Below, piece by piece: positions 11,101-26,100 of a stretch of 64,000 nucleotides of DNA. The notes under the pieces were generated by a model that ran no database searches, was not told where the DNA came from, and saw nothing but the letters and a program-made list of their open reading frames with translations. The stretch is from assembly GCF_026230105.1 (NCBI RefSeq), contig NC_079485.1, positions 25,401,572-25,465,571 on the forward strand, in the 5' to 3' direction. The translations under genes and the position numbers were made by a program. The stretch is from Diorhabda sublineata. Taxonomy: Eukaryota > Arthropoda > Insecta > Coleoptera > Chrysomelidae. How positions within the stretch are numbered: position 1 is the stretch's first letter; every line of letters begins with the position of its first letter.

Positions 11101-14100
11101 GTGTCTCAGCAAGAAAGGGGGACACAATAGATCCTTTGGGTCGCAGTGTATACGAGACCCTAAATCCATACATATATAGATTTCTTTTCTCCCACGCCCA
11201 CCTACGCCACTGTATTTGTTTAGAGACATACTACAGTCAAATGCAACAATTAGGAAATTTCTTTTTATATTATGCTCTATACAGTTTGTGTAATACATAT
11301 CGCTTTTTTTTAGCATATGACAGGGCTAGAATGCGGCCATAGGTTTTGCATTCATTGTTGGTGTGAATATTTAACGACAAAGATAATGGAGGAAGGTGTG
11401 GGTCAAACAATTGCCTGTGCGGCTCATGGTTGTGACATTTTAGTTGATGATGCTAGTGTTATGCGATTAGTTAGAGACTCTAAAGTTAGGCTAAAATATC
11501 AACATCTTATAACAAATAGTTTTGTTGAGGTAAGTAAATATTTTGTTGCACGTACATTAACATCTGAATCTAAAGTAATTTTTAATTTGACAGTTTTTCT
11601 AGAAATTATAACAGTATTTTAAATAAAAGGATATAAAAATACTGTAAAGATGAAACATTTAGAAAAAAAGTTGCAGATTGAGACTTAAATCATTTTGAGT
11701 TTTGTACTTGATACTTTGTTTGCTATTATAAGCTGTTCTTGAGAAAAGCAACATAATTATGTTCATGCCGGTACATTGGCAGTATGAGCACCAGTCAACT
11801 AAACACAAGAAATTAAACACTAACCTCTCTGTAGTAAAGTTACTCTAAATTCATGAGTCAACCAAGTTGGAGCAGCAGACCAAATGGTGTATGTCTTGCC
11901 AACTAGCCAACAAACTTTTCAAAAATAAACTATAGTCTTAAACCCGCTAGTTTTGAAGTTGATTTTAGAACAACAACGAATAGATATTACATAAAATTTG
12001 TTGTTTTTACAAATAAATTTGTTTGTGTCATTGGTGCTAGTAATTTAACAAAAGAAGAAATTAAAGTAAAAATAGATTATCACTTTTGAAATTCAGGGCA
12101 TGACCAGCTTAACTGGATAATATGACCTGACAAAAAACATCAAATCATATACAGTTTATGAATAGATCAAGAAAAGATTCTGAGACAATAATCAACTAGT
12201 GAAATATGAAAAATGTTATTCTGCAGTTTATTTTGGATTTTTTTTCATAAATATCCCGATTAATTGGAAAAAGGTTTGGAATATTTTCTACAGGATGATG
12301 TACCATTACATGGTTTTCTTTATAAGCTCAATACAATTGAGTTTGTGATTAAAAAACTCACTGTGTATATTTTTAAATATTATTTTTGCATTTGTTGGTT
12401 AATGTTATTTGATTTTTATATTGTTGTTATCAAATTGACAACACCTTGTTAAACCTGACAGTAACATTACATAATTGCACTGTCAGTCATTTATATAAGC
12501 AGTCATTTCAATTGACTGATATATATTTAATAAGTTGTTTAAATTATACTTTCAAGGCCTTTATAAACAAAAATTTTTAGATAGTCTATACTTTTATTTA
12601 ATAGTTATTTGTGTGTAGTTGTTGATAATATTATTGAGTTGAGGGTTTGTTTATTTTTTAATAACACAACAACAGGTATAGATGAACTTAATATGTTGTG
12701 ATATAATGAAACTTATAGTATATGCTTTCAGTATTTTATTATCTCTTTGAATGGAAAGTTGCTGACACTGAACTAACATTCTGATATACGAGGTATATTT
12801 GTAATGTAAGTTTCGTTTTCATTATTTTCCGCGGTATTCACTGTCTATCTCGCAGTTGGTTATGTGCACATTATAGTGCTTGTTTAGGATGACTGGGTTG
12901 ATTAGAAATACTGCCATTTATGAAGATATTCGACCTATGATACACTCCATAGAACATACCTAAGAAGAAATGCAAACTTAGTTGTTATTCAGTGGAAACA
13001 ACATGGCGAATTTTCTATGCCAGTGCCCTCAATGGTACGTGAAAGAATTAATTTATTTTTGCGTTTAATTTAAATTAACAACAAAAACATCTACTGCATT
13101 CTATGTTATTAATTTCCATCCAATTCCGATTTCGCAGTTTCTTGAATGGATGATAAAAACCATCTTAGAACTGCGACAAATAATATTTACATACATTTTC
13201 AACTACACCAAGCAAAATTAATAGACAAATATCACTTAAAAAATTTTTTTAACAAAGTGATAAGTGTAATATGTAAATAAATACTAAACAGTAATTCAGT
13301 TGAATGAAATATATCAATTTATCACAGTTGAAATAAAAAGTTGTAGAGACTTCTTTTGTACATAGAAAGATCAAAAGTTTAGTCCATCGTTTTGCTATAC
13401 CTTCTCTATGAACCGATAAACTTTATACATTACCATTTGCCTAAGTGTTAAATTGCTCTTATTAGTTCCAGTTACAGTAAAAAACTCCGATTTTTGTTTG
13501 TCAAAACTACTACTTTCCTTTGTAACAATGGAGTCTGAAAACTTCGTTGGAAACTTGCCAGATGTTAAAGCATGAACACTCGGTCTATCAACTTGATGCT
13601 CTTCTAAGATCATATCATTGTCTACTATAGGTACTTGTATTTATAGCATATGAATGTTCTTGATTTACTGTACGGTCTCTAACTTTGGGTCCTTTTTTGT
13701 CAAACAATATTGTCCGTAAAGTGGTTATGCTACATAATCTCATTAAAATTGAAAAAAAAAATGTGTTATAATCATAGAGTCGACATTGATGGCCTAGGGA
13801 GTATTATTTAAAACAAAAGGTTGTTGAGACTAGAAAGAGCAAAAGTTTTATCCTGTATAATCCATCGTTATATTGTACCTTGTAAATTTCTTAATTGTGA
13901 TTTAATGAACTCCTTCATTACATTATTATATACAATTTCACACATCTTCAATCTATTTAACTGCTCTTTGTTATTCTTCAAACTGTTTCTCAATTTTGAT
14001 ATTTTGACTGTTGTATTCCAGCATACTTGATACATTCCAGATGCATTCAAAAAACCATATCTTTGTTTCGTAAAACTACTAATTTCCTTTGTAACATCTA

Positions 14101-17100
14101 AAACTTCACTTGAAAACTACTCTTCTATAAGTAAATTTGGCATGTTGAGCCATAAACATTTGGACTATCAGCTTCATGCACTTCGACGATCATATCAATG
14201 TCTACTATACCTGTATTGACAGCATATGAATGTTCTTGGTTTACTATATGGTCATTAACTTTGGCCTAACTATGATCTTCATAAATAGAAGTAGACAATG
14301 AGAGGTGCGAATAGCTTCATACTTCAAATGTTTTCTATTGAAATTTGTAAAGAGTTTTCCAGAAAATGATTTTCACACAAGTGATAATTTGATGTCGAGC
14401 ATTGAATTTTACAAAATTCTTCCCATTTAGAACACACACTAGGAAAGCATTTGGGAAATATGAGCAAATGATTATTTATCTGATAGTTGACATTGACAGT
14501 AATGACACATTTTTATTACACTAGCGCCACGATTGGTAAGTGGCAGAACTAAATTTCAGATGCTGAAATTTAGATGCAAGTCGACCTTCTTATTGAGTAT
14601 GTTCTATGATACACTCTCGAAATACGAGAAACGTTAAACTAAATAGAATTCATTGACAAATCTGTGAGGTAGACGAAGAACGAATGATTCCCATTGGGCG
14701 TAAACTGGGATGTTTTTGAATATCCACCTCATACTGCTAATCTCGACACTAGCGATTTGTTTTTTTCGAAATCTCTTCTTGGCAGTTAGGTACACCAGTG
14801 ATGACTATCTGAAATAATATTGCTACCTCAATGCATGGGCAGTGATATTCTATAAAGAGGGTATACAAAAATTTGTAGCATGGTATGACAAGGCATAGGG
14901 GAAGAATGGTAGATTTTTGTGGAATAAATTTATTTGCTGTATCTGTATTGGTTCTTTTTTTTATTTCAAAACGAAACTTACTTACGAACATTCCTCGTAT
15001 TAATGTGTTAATTTAAAAAAAATAGTTATCAATTTTTAAAAATATTTTATTATCAAGATTCGACCAGAAATGAATCAAAGTAGCAACATTACGAATTGGA
15101 TTAGTGAATACAATAATCATAATAGAAAAGGGTGTCACATTTATTTGAGTACAGTTAAGGAAAATTATTGTTAATGAGAAATTTGGGTAATTTTCTGAAT
15201 TTTCAATTCAAGTTATTTTGAAGTGTCCTCAATAGTTCTGTCGAAGATTTCATGGAATTATCCTATAGGTAGAGGTTAAAAAAATAACATAATGTGCCTT
15301 TTTGAATTTTTCAATAACTATAAATAGTAGAAAAAATTTTTAAATTAATTAATATTTACAGAGTTTGGTGGTGATAATTATAACTATGAAAAAATCACAA
15401 CTTGCTTAAAAAAATCGAATTTCAATTTCAGAGATTCTTTTTTCATATTTTTATCACAATTTAAAAACTTTTATTTTTACTATGCATTATATATAATCGA
15501 AACAACAAAGAAAGGCTATTTGAAAATCAAGTATAATGTTTTATGATAACGATTGAAGGGATGATAGTACCAGGTATTGCCCATAATTTACTATTATAAA
15601 GCAAGCAAAAGAGTTTATCAAAGACGACAAGGTGATTATTTAGTCATAAAAAGCTGAAAACTGTGGTGAAAAACTTGGAAAGTTATATGTTTTAAAATTG
15701 AACTTATTTAAAGTGTACCACAACTGTTACTCTTTTAAACAGAGAAGGCCTATTGTAAGATTAAGGTTACGTTCCATAACAGTAATATCCTTTGATTTTT
15801 TTCCCGCCTTTTGGCGTCTCTTCTATATAAAAAAACAATTTCTTCCATTTCTGTAATGGGATAATATTCCAAAAAAATGGTAGATCTATTTCGGAAACTT
15901 CAAAGTAAAAACTTTCAGGAACTTACTCAATATTAGCATTTGAGGACTAATGTACTCATAGAGTTCACTGTCATGGGCTTAACTTTACTCATGTAACTTT
16001 TAATAGTTGCATACCTAGAAAGACATAAAGATTGTGTTCATGCTATGACCATTTATTTTTCAGTGAAAATATTTAATACTTTTATTATTTTAAAACTATA
16101 TCAAGCAATATATTGGGAACTAAAGTGCGTTCCACGAAATACTCACGAGAAGCAGACTCAGGGTTTCTTTAGTTCCACTTAATCCCGAGCATTACAATCG
16201 TGAATTTATGAGGATTGATTGATCTTAGCCTACTATAGAACCAAACAAAATTTCAATATCAAAATATTTTATCTGTATTACTCAACATCTTCTCCTCTTA
16301 ATTGGATACATTTATTACAGCAAACCTGCAACGTCTCTAGACCTTTCAAAAAAAAATGTTTCTTCTTGCTCTGCAAACCAGACCTCCACAGCTTTTATTA
16401 TCTCCTCGTTGAAAGAAAATTTACGACCTTTCAAACTTTTTTCCAGTTGAGGAAAGAAATGATAGTCGAGCGGAGCCAAATCTGGTGAATGAGGGGGGTG
16501 TTCTAGTAATTCAAACCCTAAATCACGAATTTTTTGCATGACAACATGAGATTTGTGTGCGGGGAAGTTGTCCTGCAAAAACAAAACATCTTTGGATAGC
16601 TTTCCGCGTCTTTTCTCTTTAATTTTTTCCCGTAGAGTGGTCAGTAATGTCGAATAGTAATCTCCAACTATTGTTTACCCTTATCCAAATAATCAATCAT
16701 GATTACTCCATGGTAATCTCTAAAAACTGAAGCAAGATCTTTTCCAGCAGATTTTTGGATACGAAACTTCTTAGGTCTTGGAGAACCAGAGTGTCGCCAT
16801 TCCATCGATTGTTGCTTTGTTTATGTATCGTAGAAATGTACCCAAATCTTATCCATCGTAACAATTCAGTTTAAAAAGTCTACATCGCACGCTTTTGGTT
16901 AACATTCAAACATTTGAGGATCAATTTTGCAGCAATTTTTTTCATGTCCAAATTGACGTGAACTGTATGATGAATGCGTTCGTATGAAATATCCGTTTTA
17001 GCCCAACTCAACGGTTTGATAAAATCATGAACTGCATCAATATTTTCCAGGTCTAACACAGAAACTGGCCTTCCCGATCGGTCATCATCTTCAATGGAAA

Positions 17101-20100
17101 ATTTACCTCTTATGAAGCTTGCAGTGCAATTTTTCACGGTCGCATACGAAGAACATTGATCACCAAGGGTATTAAGCATATCTTCGTAAATCTGCTTACC
17201 TCTTAACCCTATTAAATACATGTACTTGATGATGGCTCGATACTCCAATTTTTCGATTTTCACAATTTCGGTGGACATCTTTTTTCTTTTAATTTATTGC
17301 GTAACTCTGGTTTACTTTTTTGACATCAAACTTTACACTGACACTTCTAATAAGTTATTATTCGTTGCTATGGTAATTAAACATTAATCATTTCTGGTAT
17401 TAACCAAAATTTTCAATATTTCTTTCCACTAATTATATGAGATTTAATTAAAGTCGAAAGTTCATCTAAGCCTGGTTCATCACAATTGTTCATTAAGTTA
17501 TCGGTCTCCTATTAAATGCTGTATGCGGCGTACGACTTGAGCGTAAACGTCTGAACGCCAGGCACAGTGTCAGTGGTCAATACATCTCATACGCGAACGA
17601 CAACGTCTCGTTCGCAACAGTAGTCGACAAACAGTGCTAGCGTCTAGTCGTGTGATATACAATGGATATATACTTGAAGAGGAGGCACAAGACGACCGCA
17701 TACGAATAAAAATCAGAGCAACAAGGCACCGATTATTTAAGAAGAGGAAGAAAGAAGGATGTTTCCAGATTTTGATAATGAAACACTTAAAAGCGAACAA
17801 TACTGAATTTATTAATAATTTTTGTGTCAATCAAGTGCAATTCAAACATATCGTAAAATTTGTGCTGGAATATATAAAAAAGGCATCCTAAGCCCGTATC
17901 ATCTGAAGAAAGTTTTCGAGGAAGAGCCAGTGACCAATTTTAGGTGGTTATTTCAAAAATGGCGAAACTTTCACAGTAAATCCTCTATACCTAATGAAAA
18001 TGAAAAGCCACTTCTGGCAGCCCTGTGTGGCCGGAGTAGACTACCCCAAAATTTTATGGAGGGTAAGAAATAAGATTGACTGACAAAACTTGACGCAATG
18101 CTTCTACTGGAACGCTATTTATTTAAAGAAATTTATGAATTAAATTGATCTCACCAAGCGACGCCACTGCTTATCGCAGAAATATCTTGAAGAAACTGTG
18201 TACATACACCATTTATGTTTACGATTCGATGTTTTCATTGGTAAACAGTGGATATGATGAGTCCACGTGAAATGACGGTTTGTTAAATGTTTTCCGAATT
18301 TTAAACGGAGAGTAAAAATTATTTTTCATTTCTAAATTTGGTATGAGTGCCGTGCGTATTTATAAAATATTGATTGATCCTCGCTTAACAGTCTTCTGCA
18401 ATTGATATTGGAAGAACTATAAATGCTCTTGCAGAAATTCCATGAAGACAAAATCTGTCGAAAGTAATTTCCTGAAATGTTACGTTATGATTCTTTTATC
18501 TAAAATAAAGATTAATTCCTACCCTCCATAAAATTTTAGGGTAGTCTACTCCGGTCACACAGGGCTGTCAAATGTGGCTTTTCATTTTCATTAGGTATAG
18601 AGAATTTACTGTTGAAAGTTTAGTGACTTTTGAAATGACCACCTGAAATTGGTGACTGGCTCTTGGTCTATTGCTTGTCACTCTTATTGTATGATGTACA
18701 ATAACATTGGACTGATTCGATCAATAATTCGTCTTTGTCTTTATCCAATTTTGACATTTTGTACTGACACCAAATACGATGTTTACGCTGCAATGGTTCG
18801 AATTAACTAGAGACACGGCACGACGCTTACGGTGTACACATCCCAACGTCGGCGTAACGTGAAAAAGACCACAACAGTACATTTCTGTAGTAAGCATCGT
18901 GATTCGGCGTACGGCGTGACGCTGTACGCGACCGACGGCGTTTATAGGAGACCATAGTTTAATAATCGATTGAAGATTGGTGTGATCTGGAATGGAACAT
19001 TTAGTTTTTTGCTTATTTTCATATTTATCCAGTTCATCTATTATTTTGAAGTAAAATAACTGAGTGAAATGATTCTAGCGAGTTAAGTTTTGTGTATGTT
19101 CATAAACCGCAGAGGCTGGGCTCCTGGAGTGGCAGGATTGGTAATACCTTTAGTGCTAAAGAAAAATTGAAGCTTGATATAAATTTATTATTGGTCGTAA
19201 TTAGTTAAACCCTAAAATGATAATTTCATGGTATTTTGGAAAATTGTTCGAAGGTATTGCCAACCGTCTTTTTCCAAACTAGCTAGGCCACTGATGAACC
19301 TAATTAAACTTAACATATTAGCTGTTAAGATTCTATTAAGAGCTGTATCTAAAATTATTTCTGTATGACTCAAGTAGCTTAGCGAACTAAATTTATTTTG
19401 TTTATTAAGACTTTCATCTACTTTAGCCAATATATTCTGGGGGCTGTAAGTGGATTTTGTACATAACCTAATCAGGGATTACTCATTTTACTTATAATAT
19501 CTGAATTTTTTATTATTAACCCACTTTAGTTTATTTTGTCTGAGAGCTAAATGTGGTTGTTCTACTTAGGTTTATGTTTATGAAGATTTTCGCACTAAAG
19601 ATACTATTATGTGGTTTTTTCTTATTTCTATTAGTAATTTCAAGTACCTACATTGTAATAAAATTGAAGTTTCTTTACATTTATATATTTATCTTTTGCC
19701 TATAATTGTTAATTTGCTATAATAAGTATAAATTTTAATTATCTGTCTTTTCCCCTTTTGCGTCTGCATCCTTTTTTACTGGATTCTAGGTTTTCGTCCA
19801 TTCAAAATATTTAAAGCAATATAGTTATGTTTAATATTTGTTATTTCAGATTTTCAACGGTCATCTGAAGTCAAACCTTTGAACCTCCAAGTATTGGTAA
19901 CAGTATTCTGCTTTATTAATAGAGCAATTTATCGGCATATTAAACGATTATTCTTTTCTTGTAAAGATATCGATTTGTTGGAATTAAAAACTTAATTGTC
20001 TCAATTTTTTATTATTTTAAATACTTTCTGGACACATTGGTATATTCTATTGAGCAAAAAATGAAATTAAGCACGGAAAAAAGTTATATATAATCATTTA

Positions 20101-23100
20101 GGCTTACTTTATGTCATTTTTTGAAGAATAAATTCAAATCTATAATAAACATGAAAATTTTACTTTTGTATTGTACTTTAAAATCATATAGAATTGAATT
20201 CAATGAAAAATAGTTTTTTTACATCTTATTTTCTTATTGATATTCTCCTTGACCATTTTGTTGGAACCATTTGTCGACTACATCACATAATTCTATTTAA
20301 AAAAAAAAAGATACTACAATATCGATCAACCAGTACATTTACTGCTATAAGAGCTTCATTGTTGAAAAAGAATAGTTTGCTTGTATTCTCCACCAAATAG
20401 TATCAAGAGGCTTCAATTAGTGGAACTTTCTAAATAGAATTTAGTGAGAGATTTTGGATGTCCTTGAAGTTTCCTTACTGCTTTGATATTGACATTTGAT
20501 AGTTTGTTTTTAGACAAGTTAGTTACGCGACAAAAACTGCTTCAGTCTGATAGCAATTGTCAATTACTTTCTGGACAGAAGTGATCGTATATTTAACTGT
20601 TATAAAAGCAGTATCAAGAGGCTTCAGTTAGTGGAACTTTGTAAACTGATTTTAGTGTGAGGCATTATAAAGGTATCTGAAGCTCTCTTACTGCTTCGAT
20701 ATTGTCATTTGATAGTTTATTTTTAGACAAGTGAGTTGAACGTCACAAATAGCTTCAGTCTGCTAGCATAGAAGTGATTGAATATTTAACTCTCATTAAA
20801 TTTGGTTAGCCACAAAAAACGCATCTAAATCAGAATTTTTAGTACCGTCAGTGATATTTATACTGAATACATTGTTTACTAGAATTGGATTGACACAATT
20901 ATACTATCTGGAGTATTCTGTTACCCCAGTACTGTCTTACTCATTACGCAAAAAATATTGCACTAATCTAGGATGAATTTAGTGACTGGTTTATTAAAAA
21001 CACTATACTGACCCTTTAAATAACATCCTTAATTAACATAATATCTATACTTTGAATAAAATTTTCAAATCAGCAAATATTCATCTTTTTTATACATCAT
21101 TAAATAATGATTACATGTTTGATCAGGTATACTTTCATTTTAACTATCAAAGGTTTCTTTAACGAGGCTGTCAATTATTCACGGCATAAAGGGTGGCAAA
21201 TTCAAATCTTTATTTTAATATACTTTAAATTACAAAGTTTTTTGCAACAAAAGGTTAATTGTAATCAGGGTCGGATTTAAATTTAAGACCGTTTCTAGGC
21301 ACCGGAAAAAAAACCGCCCCAATAGTGTAATTTTACTTTAACTTATAGTCTATATATTTTATCTTTCCAAATTAAAATAACTAATTTATTACAGAAACTT
21401 TATTAGAAGTTATATAATCCAAAAACAAAAATAAATATTTGTTTTTTTTTTCTAACAATTATAAATTTGGCACTAAGGGTGACTCTTATATGATCAATTT
21501 TTCCACAGGCAAACAAGTCTGACATTTTAAATTGCGAGTTGGTAGATTAAATCTTTGCAACCTAAACGTTGAAGTATGTCGGTTTTCAACTTTCTTTCAA
21601 CAAGAAAATGATCGCTTTGCGCTACAGTTTGTTACAGCTGAGTCATAAATATTCGATAGGCGATTTCCACGAATGGAAACTTAGTGTGTAGGTCGTTTGC
21701 AAGCAACAAATTTAAAAGATCGGAAGGCGAATTCCGTTTCAGTGCGATAAGCATGGAAGTGCACAAATTCGTCATCTAATGAGGACTCGAGATCTGAAGA
21801 ATAAACATTTCTTAAACGTTCAGCTCGTTTACGAATTTGTCTGTTACCCAAGTTGCCAAATTCAGTGATAACTGAGAACTTTTCCTGATTTTTTTTTACT
21901 CAAAACCTCTTGTTCCTTTCTACTTTTGTGCAAAGCGTGCTTTCGATACACAAATCCGCTGAATTTTTCACGTCCATCGGCCATGTTTGTCAAATACCTA
22001 TAAAACCTATAAAACAGACTGTAGGTGGCAGCATGTGATGTTTCAAGTTAATTAAATCAACAATATAAGATTTTTCATTTAAATTGAAATTAATTGGTGC
22101 AAACGATAAATACACCATTTTTTTAACATTAATTTATTGATTAAAGTTATGTTTTGAAAAATGTAAAAAATAATTCCGAAATTTTTTCAATTTCTCAAAA
22201 AAATTAAATCTCTTCGATTCCAGAAAATAAAAAAATCGCTTATTTTTTTAAATCTCTTAAGGAAATAGATTGATTAAATCATTTTGATTATTAATTTTAT
22301 AATTGAATTTCTTTAATTATAAATTGAACAGAAACTTATGAATTAACAGAATTAATTAATTATATTGAGCAATCTTCATAAGACTAAAAACATTTTTTTT
22401 CACTTTCAAAATTTTGCCACTCTAAAAAATTTGTCTCCCTGTGCACTTACCCGATTGTCCCTGGTGTAAATCAACCTCTGATTGTAATCATGAGAAAAAC
22501 CTCCATTTATCAAAAATTACTTGGAAAATATAAATGTTAACGAAACTAATCCTTTTACTGTAGTTTGATTATTGAAAGCTATGTGTTTTTGTTTAATGTG
22601 ATATCAGAAATTATCAGATTTGTGTTTATGCGAATTCAAAGTTTAATGAAACTTTACAAGAAAAGAACAATATTATATTCCTCTTTTTCTGATATATCTT
22701 TCTCAACCGATTTCTTTATTACTGTTACACAAATATTAATTAGTAAATGTGGCAGTGTCTTCATTTCTTCATCCATCACAATTTTATTTGTTTCCGATGG
22801 AACAATTTTTCATCATGAATTGTTTGCAAACACAAAATATTTATACATAGTTGTGTTTGGCGTCATTCTACTGGTTACTTGAACATATATATACTTATCA
22901 TGAAAGAGTTATTTAAGAAGTATATAATATCAAGGTACTTGAATATTTATGTTGCTTAACCTTCGTAAAAGCACCAAATATATTAGATTTTTAATTAATT
23001 TTGGTTATAGAAAGGTACTGTAGATGGTTTATTTTGTGTAGATTATGGGATTCGCCTTTGCCTACACTGAATAGTATAATTTGAACTTTTTATGATGTGT

Positions 23101-26100
23101 TTTGGTTGAATATTACAGCATTCAAATTAGAAATGACATCAGAGAGGTGCCTAACCTCAGTTTACTGAGTTTTCAAAATGTCTACAATATGGAGGGTAGA
23201 GATAAGGAGGACCATCTCATATGAGGGCTTAGCTTAAAAGCTGTCGGCTTGTAGACGGTAAATTATAGTTCAAAATTTGACCAGATTGGCGCTCCTGTCG
23301 GACGAGATATCATATCAACTTAGTTATTTTAGACAGAATGAAGTATGCAGTGTTAGAACATTTAGTATTTCAAATGACTAGAGTCGTTAATTAAATATTG
23401 GTATTCAAAATCTAAACTATTCACGTAGTCCAAAATAATTTTGTAAACATAACCTAGAAAAACTACTGTGAGATAACGCTGAATGTTAATTAATTATTGT
23501 GAATTTGTAAGAATTTTTTCAAGTAATTATAAAGTGTCAATTATCACAAAATTTTCAGTGAAAAGTTGTCCGAGTGGACGTAAAATGAAAAGTAACTCAA
23601 GCAGTAAGTACGCCGAAGTCATTATCTTTCTTTAAACCTACAGTATGCAAAACATTCATTTTTAAATATAATTTTTAATTAAACATTTAAAATTGATATA
23701 AAGCGCTTTATTTAAAATTTACACTCATGCTATAGTAGCGCCTTGGACACTTTCTGTAGCACAGAGATGGTTCTCTTTACCTCCACCCTCCATAGTCTAC
23801 AATATTAGGCAATCAGCACTTTTATGTTTAGAAATACCTGCTGAAGTTTTATCAACAAATATTCAATTTCGTCCACAGTAAAAACATAAGAGCTTTTTTT
23901 ATCGGATAAACTTCTTTTTGTAACGAAATAATTTTGCCAATCAGTAATTTTACGAGTAAAACTGACATGACAAAATCGCGAGACCGAAGGTCGAGTGATT
24001 TTGTCAAATGTCAGTTTTTGGAGCAAAATTTTGAGTTGAAAAGAAATTTATCCTTGAAAGAGAAGCTCGATTGTTTTTTGGCAAGATAAATTAACGACCG
24101 AATATAAGGATAAACAACAACAATTATTATCTATATTGATACCATTAAATTATTTAAATGAAAAGTACCAAATACAAAATTAGTATAATTTGATTGGTTT
24201 GGTGTACTGATTTCAAAATTTTTTTCTCTGGTATTCACACAGGTAGAATATTCATTTTGATTTTAGTGATGTTCAGGATCAATTTGGAAGTAGAGTTTAA
24301 TAGAAGGTGATGATGAGTGTCCTGTTATCTTTATAAGTTGTTGGTCACTTACTCCTGATTTGGCTAAGTGGGAAACTGTACTAGCATGGTTCGAATGATT
24401 AATAATTTTATTATTTGTAATGTTGAGTCCAATTTTAGTTATAGAATATTTGGTCCAAGTAGAAATTTTATTAATACCCAGTGGAGCATTTTTGTACCAA
24501 CCGTTAGAATTTTTGTTTTTCCAAAAGGTTTTTAAAAAGTCGTTCAGATGTTATGTTTTCATTTGTTTTGTTACAGTAATTTTAACAATGCAACAGGACA
24601 AATACATTTATCCATTCCATGTTTTGTTATCCATTTGCTGTCTGCCCACCCTGTGTCGTCTTTGAAAATATTATATTGTATTAAAATCTTCTTGTTGAAG
24701 CTCCATCTTGATTTTTTTCTTATTAAAAATTACAAACTTTACAGTTTGCAGCTTCTCCCTCCCTCCCTCCAAGCTAATTCATAAGAAGCTATATGAAAGA
24801 ATCTCTTTTATAATCCCCCTGGGTTGTCTATGTTCCACAATTTTGCTATTTTTACTATATCTTTCTTGTTCAATGCTACAGAACTTACTTTTCTTCTCTC
24901 TGGAATAACTTGTAATTCTTTCTATTTCTCGCATCACGAGCTTCTTTAAAAGTTATGTCGGCAAAAGGATCAAATTTAATATTGTATTCATTGAAATATT
25001 TTTCTTGAATCATCTTCGCAGTTGAATTTCAAATTCATCCAACTGCATATTCTTTATAATCTTCTCCATTCCTCTTTTTCATGTTATAGGCCCAATCCTT
25101 TAATATATTTGCTACTTTTTGTAATTCCATAAATTGTCTAATTGTTATAAATCATATATAAAATCGTAAGAAATATTTGGAATTAAACATTTTTTTCATT
25201 TAAATATTCAAACAAGTGGTATGAGTATATTATGTCTACAATAAAGCTGCATTTTTATTGAGAAAAATCAACATATTTTGTTTTGATCCTAGAGCTCTTT
25301 CACTTATTAAAAGTTTCCGATTCAACGGATACGCCTTGTAAGAAAAAATACTTTTAGGATAATAATTTTTGCATAGAATTTAGTTTACAATTATTGATCT
25401 AGAAACAAGAAACATACCATTCGCGAAAATTACGAAGTGGGCGGCATCTGATGATTTTCTTTCAAACTTCAATAAAGGCGAACGATAAAGCCGGAAAATA
25501 CGATCTGTTTTTGTTTTTATAAACAACAGCAAGTGTTATTTGAAATTTTAGTCCAACTAGTAAAATAATATTCCTCTTTAAAGTGCTTTCATGTGGTAAA
25601 AACAACCACACGTACATAAGGTGAAAATAATAAAAATGTGGTAAAAGTTACTGTAGTGTTATAACTCTACTGCTTGTTAAAATCCCATTCTAGTGACCCA
25701 TAAAACTCTTGTGCACCTTTTTGGTAGTTCCAAGTTTTCCCTTACCTTCCTCATCACAGTGTTGTAGCCGATTGAGCCGTTCTGGTTTCGTTTGCAAGTA
25801 TCTGGATATGAGCCGCGCCAAAATAATTTTTCTTGTCTCCTTTCAGTACTGACGCTGCTGCTTACCCAACTCAGTGCTGCAGTGGGTATTTTATTTCCCC
25901 AGTACCATGTATAACTAGGAGGCTTTTCTCTATTCACTATCTAAACAGGGACCTGATTGAGGATTAGCAACCGCACACGGGGGATTCTACAATTTCATTA
26001 ATTGAAAATTTCATAGGTTTTTGGAATAATCAAAGACGAAGTCACATATTTGTTTCATGCAATTTTTTCTGCTGCATCAAGAAATATTGTTTGTATTAAT

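Noticed and set aside
16220..17430. Direct-looking word AACCAAA..TTTCAATAT near both ends of the mariner as terminal repeats
   Set aside because: The two occurrences are in direct, not inverted, orientation, so they cannot be mariner TIRs.
25677..25937. 86-codon minus-strand frame in a GC-richer patch
   Set aside because: No recognisable domain and no neighbouring coding sequence. Probably TE debris in the ari-1 intron.
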